Shown piece by piece: positions 1-5,998 of a stretch of 8,628 nt of DNA (position 1 is its first letter; each line of letters starts with the position of its first letter). The notes beneath the pieces were generated by a model, which searched no databases, had not been told where the DNA came from, and saw only the letters and a program-made list of their open reading frames with translations. A program made the translations under genes and the position numbers. This DNA comes from Burkholderiaceae bacterium (GTDB lineage Bacteria > Pseudomonadota > Gammaproteobacteria > Burkholderiales > Burkholderiaceae_C). The stretch lies in contig JAISNB010000207.1 in the NCBI GenBank assembly GCA_031276435.1, positions 1 to 8,628 of the forward strand, written 5' to 3'.

Positions 1-89
1 TTGCTGATTGCTGATTGCTGATTGCTGATTGCTGATTGCTGATTGCTGATTGCTGATTGCTGATTGCTGATTGCTGATTGCTGATTGCT
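1..89. repeat. Heptanucleotide tandem repeat (TTGCTGA)n
   Basis: Twelve perfect copies of the 7-base unit TTGCTGA fill positions 1-84, followed by a partial copy to 89. The array starts at the window edge, so its real length is unknown. Every plus-strand frame meets a TGA stop within each 21 bases. On the minus strand (unit TCAGCAA) the array has no stop in any frame and would read as a repeating Ser-Ala-Ile-Ser-Asn-Gln-Gln peptide. The perfect repetition suggests a length-variable locus prone to slipped-strand mispairing; that variability is inferred, not seen. Confidence 0.97.
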
Positions 90-117
90 ATTATACCATG
101 AAGCAGAATAAAGTCCA
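90..117 (-). promoter_or_regulatory. Candidate leftward sigma-70 promoter abutting the tandem repeat
   Basis: On the minus strand positions 95-90 read TATAAT, a perfect -10 box. TGGACT at 117-112 matches the -35 consensus TTGACA at four of six bases with a 16-base spacer. Transcription would begin about 7 bases past the -10, near position 83, inside the heptanucleotide array. The array would then be the start of the transcript of a leftward gene outside the window. The -10 match is good and the region is AT-rich against a GC-rich background, but the -35 is mediocre and the downstream gene is not visible. Confidence 0.45.
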
Positions 118-390
118 GAGGTTTCTGGATTTATTCCTGATATGTGGCTATTTCGCATAGCTTGCTCCTTGCAAGTTAAGTTGACGGGATGGATGGGTGG
201 GGGTGGCCTTCGCGCCCCTTGCCTTGCGGCTTCTTCATGTACGTCCTGCTTTGTGCGTTGCGTTGGGTGGCGCGGCACACAGCACACGAGAACAGGTTCG
301 GAGGATCGGCACGGGGCCAAGACACACATGCCATGCCATGGTAGCGACTTTTTCGCGTATTGCAACAGGCAGAGTGATGCGGAATCGAAA

Positions 391-424
391 AAAACGCGGA
401 AAGTGTGAAATAGTTCCGCTTTTT
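391..424. terminator. Probable bidirectional intrinsic terminator
   Basis: A six-pair stem GCGGAA (396-401) / TTCCGC (414-419) with a 12-base loop is followed on the plus strand by five T (420-424). On the minus strand the same stem is followed, after one base, by a run of seven T (complement of A388-A394). Beyond one mismatch the A and T tracts can also pair, lengthening the stem. It could end leftward transcription from ilvD, whose stop is about 350 bases away, or rightward transcription from outside the window. The loop is long and the stem modest, so efficiency is uncertain. Confidence 0.5.
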
Positions 425-450
425 GAAGGGTGGGTGTTGTTTTTTGCCAA

Positions 451-497
451 CCCTCTCTCGCCCCTGCCGGGGCACTCTCTCCCTCAAAGGGAGAGAG
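451..497 (+). repeat. Intergenic palindromic repeat, copy A
   Basis: Two adjacent hairpins are visible. The first is GCCCC (460-464) / GGGGC (469-473) with a four-base loop. The second is CTCTCTCCCT (475-484) / AGGGAGAGAG (488-497), a perfect ten-pair stem with a CAA loop. The arrangement is shared with copy C at 612-650. This looks like a REP-like dispersed element. Such CT-rich/GA-rich palindromes are common between genes in Burkholderiales. There is no T run after the second stem, so it is not a standard terminator. Confidence 0.75.
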
Positions 498-523
498 GAA
501 GGCAGCGGCGTGTCCATAAAATG

Positions 524-560
524 CCCTCGCCCCCTTGGGGAGAGAGAGTTGGGAGAGGGG
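524..560 (-). repeat. Intergenic palindromic repeat, copy B (inverted, diverged)
   Basis: Read on the minus strand, this segment has the same CT-rich arm, a CCCC-AA-GGGG core and a GA-rich arm as copies A and C, but in the opposite orientation and less perfectly paired. The core hairpin CCCC (531-534) TT GGGG (537-540) is enclosed by CCCTC near 524-528 and a GAG-rich arm ending at 560. Its membership in the same family as A and C is by resemblance only. Confidence 0.55.
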
Positions 561-611
561 CGTTTCCACGCAAAGCGCGGCGCTTGAATCACAGCGTGCA
601 CTACCATCTTT

Positions 612-650
612 CGCCCTTTCGGGGCACTCTCTCCCACTTGTGGGAGAGAG
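612..650 (+). repeat. Intergenic palindromic repeat, copy C
   Basis: This has the same layout and orientation as copy A: a GCCC (613-616) / GGGC stem (622-625), then CTCTCTCCCA (627-636) / TGGGAGAGAG (641-650), a perfect ten-pair stem with a four-base CTTG loop. Compared with copy A, the loop-closing pair is A-T here instead of T-A. This is a compensatory change that keeps the stem, and it supports selection on the folded form or on the palindrome. Confidence 0.75.
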
Positions 651-719
651 AAAGGCAAGCGGCTTTTCTGGCGCTTCGGCTTGCGCCTTGGCGTTTTCCG
701 ATGGCCGAGGCGCTTGCTT

Positions 720-755
720 CATGGACTGCGCCGCGCCGCTTCGCTCTCACAATGA
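720..755 (-). repeat. Dispersed GAGCGAAGCG-type repeat, inverted copy
   Basis: On the minus strand this reads TCATTG, then GAGCGAAGCG, then a GC-rich spacer and CAGTCCATG. It matches the order of blocks in the element at 8425-8460 (TCATTG, GAGCGAAGCG, GGCAATCCA), in the opposite orientation and with several substitutions. It lies 13 bases past the ilvD stop codon. Its role is unknown; such elements are often found between genes in proteobacteria. Confidence 0.6.
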
Positions 756-768
756 CATGCCCGCGCCC

Positions 769-2631
769 TTAATCGCCCAGCAACGCTGTGTCTCTTACCG
801 CGCCCTTGTCGGCGGAGGTGACCAGTTTGGCATAGGCTTTGAGGGCGGCTGATATTTTGCGCGGGCGGGGTTGGGCGGGTTTCCAGCCTTTGGCGTTTTG
901 TTCCTGGCGGCGGCGGGCGAGTTCTTCGTCAGGCAACAAAACGTTGATGCTGCGTCCGGGGATGTCGATGCGGATTTTGTCGCCATTGCGCACCAGGCCA
1001 ATGGCTCCACCGGCTGCCGCTTCGGGCGAGCAGTGCCCAATGGACAGGCCCGATGTGCCGCCAGAGAAACGGCCATCGGTCAACAGCGCGCAGGCTTTGC
1101 CCAGTCCCCTGGATTTGATGTAGCTGGTGGGGTAGAGCATTTCCTGCATGCCGGGGCCGCCTTTGGGGCCTTCGTAGCGCACGATGACGACATCGCCCGC
1201 CTTGACTTTGCCGCCCAGGATGTCCTGTACCGCTTCGTCTTGTGATTCGGTGACGTAGGCCGTGCCTTCAAATACCAGGATGTCCGCGTCGACTCCGGCG
1301 GTTTTGACGACGCAGCCATCGAGCGCGATGTTGCCCGTCAGCACCGCCAGTCCGCCATCACTGGAGAAGGCGTGCTCGCCAGAGCGGATGCAGCCATGCG
1401 CGCGGTCCAGGTCAAGGCTGGGCCAGCGCGCGTGCTGGCTGAATGCGGTTTGCGTGCGGATGCCGCCCGGAGCGGCCAGGTAGAAGGTTTTGACGGCGGC
1501 CTCAGGTTGGCGGGCAATGTCCCATTGTTGCAGCGCGTCGCCGAGCGTGGCGGCGTGTACCGTGGGCACGCCGGTGTGCAGTTTGCCAGCGCGGTCGAGT
1601 TCGCCCAGGATGGCCATGATGCCACCCGCGCGGTGTACGTCTTCGACGTGGTATTGGCTGGTGTTGGGCGCGACTTTGCACAGTTGCGGCACGGTGCGCG
1701 AGAGGCGGTCGATGTCGGCCATGGTGAAGTCGATGCCAGCCTCGCGCGCCACGGCCAGTAGGTGCAGGATGGTGTTGGTGGAGCCGCCCATGGCGATGTC
1801 CAGTGCCATGGCGTTTTCAAAGGCTTGCAGGCCGACTGCGCGGGGCAGCGCGCGCGCGTCGCCGCGCTCGTAATACTGGCGCGCCAGTTCCACGATGCGG
1901 CGGCCCGCGCGCTCAAAGAGCAGTTGGCGATCCGCGTGCGTGGCCACCAGTGTGCCGTTGCCGGGCAGCGCAAGGCCAAGCGCCTCGGTCAGGCAGTTCA
2001 TGGAGTTGGCGGTGAACATGCCCGAGCATGAGCCGCATGTGGGGCAGGCCGCGCGCTCGACCGCGGCGACCTGCGCGTCGCTGTAGCGGTCATCGGCGGC
2101 GATGACCATGGCGTCGATGAGGTCCAGCCTTTTGAGCGCGACGGTTTGCCCTCTGGCGGGGTCGGACAGTTGCGTTTTGCCCGATTCCATTGGGCCGCCA
2201 GAGACGAAGATGGCCGGTATGTTCAGGCGCATGGCCGCCATGAGCATGCCGGGGGTGATTTTGTCGCAGTTGGAGATGCACACCATGGCGTCGGCGCAAT
2301 GCGCGTTGACCATGTATTCCACCGAGTCGGCAATGATGTCGCGGCTGGGCAGCGAGTAGAGCATGCCGTCGTGGCCCATGGCGATGCCGTCGTCGACGGC
2401 AATGGTGTTGAATTCCCGGGCCACGCCGCCCGCGGCCTCGATCTCGCGCGCCACCAGTTGCCCCAGGTCCTTGAGGTGCACATGGCCGGGCACGAACTGG
2501 GTGAACGAGTTCACCACGGCAATGATGGGTTTGTCAAAGTCTCCGTCCTGCATGCCGGTGGCACGCCAGAGCGAGCGGGCGCCAGCCATGTTGCGGCCAG
2601 CCGTGGATGTTTTGGAGCGGTATGTGGGCAT
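769..2631 (-). CDS. ilvD: Dihydroxy-acid dehydratase
   Basis: This 620-residue protein is the cytosolic iron-sulfur enzyme that dehydrates 2,3-dihydroxy-isovalerate and 2,3-dihydroxy-3-methylvalerate to the 2-keto acid precursors of valine/leucine and isoleucine. From memory of the family it is the long E. coli-like type, colinear almost throughout. Visible signatures are the NCDKITPGM block (121-129), with cluster ligand C122 and the lysine K124 that is carboxylated to bind Mg; D81, another Mg ligand; PTCGSCSGMF (197-206), with C202 the likely second ligand; and GRFSGGTSG (520-528), with the probable catalytic base S523. It is a few residues longer than the E. coli protein because of an insertion near 158-168. 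The start is fixed by the conserved N-terminal block ending GRNMAGAR, since no clear Shine-Dalgarno precedes it. The next gene upstream on the same strand is 264 bases away, so it may be transcribed alone. Confidence 0.97.
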   Translation of the reverse strand: MPTYRSKTSTAGRNMAGARSLWRATGMQDGDFDKPIIAVVNSFTQFVPGHVHLKDLGQLVAREIEAAGGVAREFNTIAVDDGIAMGHDGMLYSLPSRDIIADSVEYMVNAHCADAMVCISNCDKITPGMLMAAMRLNIPAIFVSGGPMESGKTQLSDPARGQTVALKRLDLIDAMVIAADDRYSDAQVAAVERAACPTCGSCSGMFTANSMNCLTEALGLALPGNGTLVATHADRQLLFERAGRRIVELARQYYERGDARALPRAVGLQAFENAMALDIAMGGSTNTILHLLAVAREAGIDFTMADIDRLSRTVPQLCKVAPNTSQYHVEDVHRAGGIMAILGELDRAGKLHTGVPTVHAATLGDALQQWDIARQPEAAVKTFYLAAPGGIRTQTAFSQHARWPSLDLDRAHGCIRSGEHAFSSDGGLAVLTGNIALDGCVVKTAGVDADILVFEGTAYVTESQDEAVQDILGGKVKAGDVVIVRYEGPKGGPGMQEMLYPTSYIKSRGLGKACALLTDGRFSGGTSGLSIGHCSPEAAAGGAIGLVRNGDKIRIDIPGRSINVLLPDEELARRRQEQNAKGWKPAQPRPRKISAALKAYAKLVTSADKGAVRDTALLGD

Positions 2632-2895
2632 GTGTTGTGTCTGTCTGGAAAAATGGCGGCGCGCGCATCAAACGGTGCCTGCGCGGCGGCTGCGGTGGAA
2701 ATGGCTATGAAAGCGGTTCAATGTTTTTTGCCAGGTCGGCGGGCGCGCCCGCGCCTTGCAGTCAATGGGTTGCAAGGCGGCGTGCAAGGGCCGTGGATTG
2801 TCCCGCCGCCGGGCCGCGCGTCCACCCAAGCGGGTGGCGCTGATGGTGCGGCGCTGCTGCTGCTGGCCTTGCCCGGGCCGCAGGAGGCATGGCGC
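2632..2895. other. Intergenic region with a paired palindrome
   Basis: This is the upstream region of ilvD and the downstream region of the small Trp-rich gene, both on the minus strand. I see no gene. Positions 2739-2752 form a perfect 14-base GC palindrome. It overlaps by one base a second inverted repeat with nine-base arms at 2752-2760 and 2771-2779 around a ten-base loop. Neither is followed by T on the minus strand, so neither is a standard intrinsic terminator, although a Rho-dependent end or a regulatory site is possible. I found no convincing -35/-10 pair for ilvD. Confidence 0.55.
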
Positions 2896-3120
2896 TTATT
2901 GCTCCATAGCCTGCTTGCGCTTGCGGGCGCGCGCCCTGGCTTCCTCTTTTTCTTTTTCAGCGACCTTGCGCGCCGTGTAGCCGGTCGCATCGGCCAAGGC
3001 CCACCACAGGGCGGCAGCGGCAAAGGGCGAGAGCACCCACAGCCAGGACCACTCAGCCACGGGCACAATTTGCAGCCATTTGAGCGCCAGCAGCACGATG
3101 CCAAGAATGAGCAGATACAT
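2896..3120 (-). CDS. Small Trp-rich membrane protein
   Basis: This 74-residue protein has six tryptophans (W15, W24, W26, W28, W39, W40). It has two short hydrophobic segments, about 1-16 and 25-43, and a very polar Lys/Glu/Arg/Ala tail (51-74) that is probably helical and cytoplasmic. It fits the small Trp-rich protein family described from Burkholderiales (TIGR04438, recalled from memory), whose function is unknown. A good Shine-Dalgarno, AAGGAAG, lies at 3134-3128 on the minus strand, seven bases before the ATG. It is divergent from the cytochrome c gene and shares a 137-base intergenic region with it. The long open frame that covers this gene on the same strand in another frame lacks these features. 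Confidence 0.85.
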   Translation of the reverse strand: MYLLILGIVLLALKWLQIVPVAEWSWLWVLSPFAAAALWWALADATGYTARKVAEKEKEEARARARKRKQAMEQ

Positions 3121-3257
3121 GGAGACACTTCCTTTTGTTGTCCAGATGCGACCCCGGGGGAACTCCGGGGGTCAACTCGGAAACCTACAATCGCGTTTAT
3201 CCGATAAAGCACACGGCACAGAACGCTATTATTCATATTCCGCGAGGATTTTCCAGC
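3121..3257. promoter_or_regulatory. Divergent intergenic region with a G/C-rich dyad
   Basis: This region must drive both the leftward Trp-rich gene and the rightward cytochrome c gene. It contains GACCCC (3150-3155) and its inverted mate GGGGTC (3168-3173), plus a direct repeat CCGGGGG at 3154-3160 and 3165-3171, spaced 11 bases, about one helical turn. TATTAT at 3227-3232 is a possible -10 for the cytochrome gene, but I see no good -35. An operator role for the dyad is a guess. Confidence 0.35.
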
Positions 3258-3569
3258 ATGAACCGTTTCCTGGTCTCCATTGTCGCCCTCTTCGCACTGG
3301 CTGGCGGCGCGCCGGCGGTGGCGCAAGATGGCGAAGCCTTTGCCAAGGACAAGGGCTGCCTGGCCTGTCACGCGACGGACAAGAAAATTGTCGGCCCTTC
3401 CTACAAGGATGTGGCTGGCAGGTATGGCAAGGGATCGGTTGATGCGCTGGCGGCCAAAATTCTCAAGGGCAGCGTGGGCGTGTGGGGACTGGTGCCCATG
3501 CCAGCCAACACCGGCGTCAAGCCCGACGAGGCCAAAAAGCTCGCCACCTGGATTTTGTCGCTGCAATAG
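3258..3569 (+). CDS. Periplasmic class I cytochrome c (c551/c552 type)
   Basis: This is a 103-residue precursor of a small mono-heme electron carrier. Residues 1-22 form a signal peptide with a likely cut after AVA, leaving an 81-residue mature protein close to the usual size of c551-type cytochromes. The heme-binding motif CLACH is at 34-38 (C34, C37, ligand H38). The distal ligand is probably M81 in the VPMPAN segment (79-84), which is also typical of the c551 family. The start is the ATG at 3258 rather than an upstream alternative, because GAGGA at 3244-3248 sits nine bases before it and only this start begins with a signal peptide. The redox partner cannot be told from the neighbours. The YqhA-like gene downstream is 117 bases away and appears to have its own promoter. 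Confidence 0.93.
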   Translation: MNRFLVSIVALFALAGGAPAVAQDGEAFAKDKGCLACHATDKKIVGPSYKDVAGRYGKGSVDALAAKILKGSVGVWGLVPMPANTGVKPDEAKKLATWILSLQ

Positions 3570-3632
3570 CTGCTGCTGGCTGCTGCCCACCGGCGGCGCG
3601 CTGTCTGTCATGCAGGTCTGCCCCGGCTTTCA

Positions 3633-3638
3633 TAGAAT
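3633..3638 (+). promoter_or_regulatory. Candidate -10 box for the YqhA-family gene
   Basis: TAGAAT at 3633-3638 matches the sigma-70 -10 consensus at five of six bases and lies about 48 bases before the ATG at 3687. The -35 region around 3607-3615 is a poor match. This is the best promoter candidate in the gap after the cytochrome gene. Confidence 0.35.
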
Positions 3639-3686
3639 GCGGGCCATCCATCGTCCTTTTTCTTTGCAGATCTTCTGCCCTTGCGC

Positions 3687-4307
3687 ATGTCCAAGCCCGA
3701 TCTTTCTTCCATCCCCGCTGCGGCGCGCCCGCTGCGTCCCCTGCCCGCCCTGATTTTTGCCAGCCGCTGGCTGCAATTGCCCTTGTATCTGGGCCTGATC
3801 GTGGCGCAGGGTGTTTACGCGGTGCATTTCTTGATCGAGCTGTGGCATCTGGTGGAAGCTGCTTTCGGCCACGAAGAGGCGTTGCAGGCGCTGATTACCA
3901 GCATTGGCTACAAGAGCGACGTGCCCATGACCAAGCTCAACGAGACCATCATCATGCTGGTGGTGCTGGCGCTGATCGATGTGGTGATGATCTCCAACCT
4001 GCTCATCATGGTCATCGTGGGCGGCTACGAAACCTTTGTCAGCCGCCTGGATCTCGACGGCCACCCCGACCAGCCCGAGTGGCTCAGCCACGTCAACGCC
4101 AGCATGCTGAAGGTGAAGCTGGCGCTGTCCATCATCGGCATCAGTTCGATCCACCTGCTCAAGACCTTCATCAACGCGGGCAACTACACCGACAAGGTGC
4201 TGATTGCGCAGACGGCGATTCACCTGGCCTTCCTGCTCTCGGCCATGGCCATTGCCTATACCGACAAGATCGTCACCACGTCGGCGGCGATCAACGCGCG
4301 CCACTGA
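3687..4307 (+). CDS. YqhA/UPF0114 family inner-membrane protein
   Basis: This 206-residue protein belongs to the UPF0114 (YqhA, TIGR00645) family of unknown function. The family blocks are visible around NLLIMVIVGGYETFVSRLD (104-122) and SIIGISSIHLLKTFI (148-162), both close to the remembered E. coli YqhA sequence. Hydrophobic segments at about 31-55, 87-113, 143-160 and 173-191 suggest four membrane passes. It is longer than E. coli YqhA (164 residues) because of an extra N-terminal stretch of about 20 residues and a longer first loop (57-86). The ATG at 3687 is preferred to an in-frame TTG six bases earlier. No clear Shine-Dalgarno precedes either, so the exact start is less sure than the gene. 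Confidence 0.9.
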   Translation: MSKPDLSSIPAAARPLRPLPALIFASRWLQLPLYLGLIVAQGVYAVHFLIELWHLVEAAFGHEEALQALITSIGYKSDVPMTKLNETIIMLVVLALIDVVMISNLLIMVIVGGYETFVSRLDLDGHPDQPEWLSHVNASMLKVKLALSIIGISSIHLLKTFINAGNYTDKVLIAQTAIHLAFLLSAMAIAYTDKIVTTSAAINARH

Positions 4308-4759
4308 ACGGGGGCCGCTTTCAGATCATTCGGTCATGATTTACAATCCCTAACGTCAGCTTTTTATATGTTGACGCTCTGGGCGCTACTCGCGGATCGA
4401 TTTCTCCCATCCCGTCGCGGCACCAGAACAACCCGCCGGCCCTGAGCCGGCACTGGTTGGTTTTCCAGCCACCCGTCGCCGCAGTGCATTTTTCCCGTTC
4501 GGCCCCCTTGACCAGGCTTGCCGCACGGCCCCTGATGTGCTGACAGGCGCTGGTTGCGTCGCACCTCGTCGTCGTTCAGTGTCCTGCCATGCGGTTGCCG
4601 GTTCGCGGCCGTCCGTGCTTTTCCAGGACACGCGCCCGTGGCCATCCCGCGCCAATTTGCCCTTTTCAGCGGTTGGCAGGAATGCCGCGGCACTCCGGAA
4701 AGGCGCGACCCAAGGCGGCCATTGCCAAGCCCATCCCAACCCAGAGGAGGCCTGCCGCA
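4308..4759 (+). other. Long gene-free leader upstream of proVWX
   Basis: The 452 bases before proV hold no convincing gene. An AT-rich island at 4325-4375 contains TACAAT (4342-4347), a possible -10 with a weak -35, and a short dyad CGTCA (4354-4358) / TGACG (4372-4376). The rest is GC-rich, with a perfect hairpin GCCGGC (4435-4440), five-base loop, GCCGGC (4446-4451). If transcription starts near 4350, the proV message would have a leader of about 400 bases, long enough for structured control. I do not recognise a known riboswitch in it. Confidence 0.45.
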
Positions 4760-5959
4760 ATGGCAAAAGACATTCAGATCGAACACGTTTCCAAGGTCTT
4801 CGGAGCCGATCCGCAGGCCGCGCTTGCGCTCGCGCGCGCGGGTTTTTCCAAGCCAGAGATCCTCAAGCGCACGGGCCAGTGCGTTGGCGTTCTTGACGCC
4901 CATTTCAGCATTCAGGCGGGCGAGATTTTCGTCATCATGGGCCTGTCCGGCTCGGGCAAATCCACGCTGGCGCGCCTGCTCAACCGGCTCATCGAGCCAA
5001 GCGCCGGGCGCATCGTTATTGACGGGCGCGACATCTTCGCGCATTCAGCCGCCGAGATGCGCGCCCTGCGCCGCAAGGACATCAGCATGGTGTTCCAGTC
5101 GTTCGCGCTGATGCCGCACATGACCGTGCGCGACAACACCGCCCTGGGCCTTGAACTGGCGGGCGTCAGTCGCGCCGCGCGGCTGGCGCAGGCCGACGCG
5201 GCGCTTCAGCAGGTGGGGCTGGACGGATGGGGCGAGAGCTACCCTGCCGAGCTGTCCGGCGGCATGCGCCAGCGCGTGGGGCTGGCGCGCGCGCTGGCTT
5301 GCGACCCGGCCATCCTGCTCATGGACGAAGCGTTTTCGGCGCTCGATCCCATCATCCGCGCCGACATGCAGGACGAGTTGCTGCGCCTGCAACAAATCAA
5401 GCGCCGCACCATTGTTTTCATCTCGCACGATCTGGACGAAGCCATGCGCATTGGCGAGCGCATCGCCATCATGAAAGACGGCCAGGTGGTGCAAGTGGGC
5501 ACGCCTGAAGAAATCCTGCGCAGCCCGGCTGACGACTACGTGCGCCACTTTGTGCGCGGCGTGGACGCCGCCGCCGTATTCAAGGCGGGCGACATTGCCC
5601 GGCGCAGCCAGGTGGTCGTGGCCGAAACGCCCACGCGCGGCTCGCGCGCGGCGCTGTCCATGCTGGAAAACGAAGACCGCGAATACGCCTTCGTGGTCGA
5701 TCCCGGCCAGCAATACCTGGGCATGGTGTCGGTGGACTCGCTGCGCGACGCCCTGAAAAACCACGCTGGCCCGCTGGGCCTGCACCACGCTTTCTTGCCT
5801 GGCGTGTCTGCCGTCGCGGCCATCCACCCGGTCAACGAACTGTTTGGACAAGTGGCGCAAGCGCCCTGGCCGCTGCCCGTGGTGGACGAGCGTGGCCGCT
5901 ACGTGGGCGCCATCAGCAAAACCACGCTGCTGCGCTTCATGGATCGCGGCGCCGGCTGA
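4760..5959 (+). CDS. proV: Glycine betaine/proline betaine ABC transporter ATP-binding protein ProV
   Basis: This 399-residue cytoplasmic ATPase powers the ProU-type osmoprotectant importer and is almost the same length as E. coli ProV. Motifs in order are Walker A GLSGSGKST (61-69), Q-loop Q113, signature LSGGMRQR (165-172), Walker B ILLMDE (185-190), D-loop ALD (194-196) and switch histidine H223. The N-terminal segment before Walker A (about 15-45) is the extended region typical of ProV/OpuAA proteins. Residues of about 285-395 form two CBS-like repeats, which in OpuA/ProV relatives sense ionic strength or nucleotides. The start is the ATG at 4760, with a strong GAGGAGG at 4744-4750 nine bases upstream. 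An in-frame extension back to 4589 has no family support. It is the first gene of proVWX, 39 bases before proW. Confidence 0.96.
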   Translation: MAKDIQIEHVSKVFGADPQAALALARAGFSKPEILKRTGQCVGVLDAHFSIQAGEIFVIMGLSGSGKSTLARLLNRLIEPSAGRIVIDGRDIFAHSAAEMRALRRKDISMVFQSFALMPHMTVRDNTALGLELAGVSRAARLAQADAALQQVGLDGWGESYPAELSGGMRQRVGLARALACDPAILLMDEAFSALDPIIRADMQDELLRLQQIKRRTIVFISHDLDEAMRIGERIAIMKDGQVVQVGTPEEILRSPADDYVRHFVRGVDAAAVFKAGDIARRSQVVVAETPTRGSRAALSMLENEDREYAFVVDPGQQYLGMVSVDSLRDALKNHAGPLGLHHAFLPGVSAVAAIHPVNELFGQVAQAPWPLPVVDERGRYVGAISKTTLLRFMDRGAG

Positions 5960-5998
5960 TTGCCCGCCACCCAGCAACCCCCTCAGGAGCACCAAGCC

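Larger units (their letters stand above)
118..768. other. Gene-free intergenic region with repeats and a terminator
   Basis: This 650-base stretch has no reading frame with a ribosome binding site and a recognisable product. Its open frames translate to low-complexity Arg/Pro/Ser-rich sequence and overlap one another on both strands. What it holds is a small hairpin at 159-177 (seven-pair stem including one G-T, five-base loop), a probable terminator near 391-424, palindromic repeats between 451 and 655, and an inverted copy of a dispersed repeat at 720-755. Confidence 0.75.

Noticed and set aside
1..89. CRISPR array.
   Set aside because: The repeats are seven bases long, contiguous and have no spacers.
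98..160. A 20-residue plus-strand open frame starting near the tandem repeat.
   Set aside because: It has no Shine-Dalgarno and is too short to support without homologs.
2146..3207. A 353-codon plus-strand frame across ilvD, the gap and the Trp-rich gene.
   Set aside because: It is antisense to two recognised genes, has unnatural composition and no ribosome binding site support.
2718..3611. A 297-codon minus-strand frame covering the Trp-rich gene and the antisense of cytochrome c.
   Set aside because: It overlaps two better-supported genes and translates to low-complexity Pro/Ser/Arg-rich sequence.
4589..4759. A 57-residue N-terminal extension of ProV.
   Set aside because: The extension is Arg/Pro-rich with no family counterpart, whereas the ATG at 4760 has a strong ribosome binding site and the expected ProV N-terminus.
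4364..5044. A 226-codon minus-strand frame across the proV leader, which might have been a divergent regulator.
   Set aside because: Half is antisense to proV, there is no helix-turn-helix or other recognisable domain, and the leader portion shows no natural protein composition.
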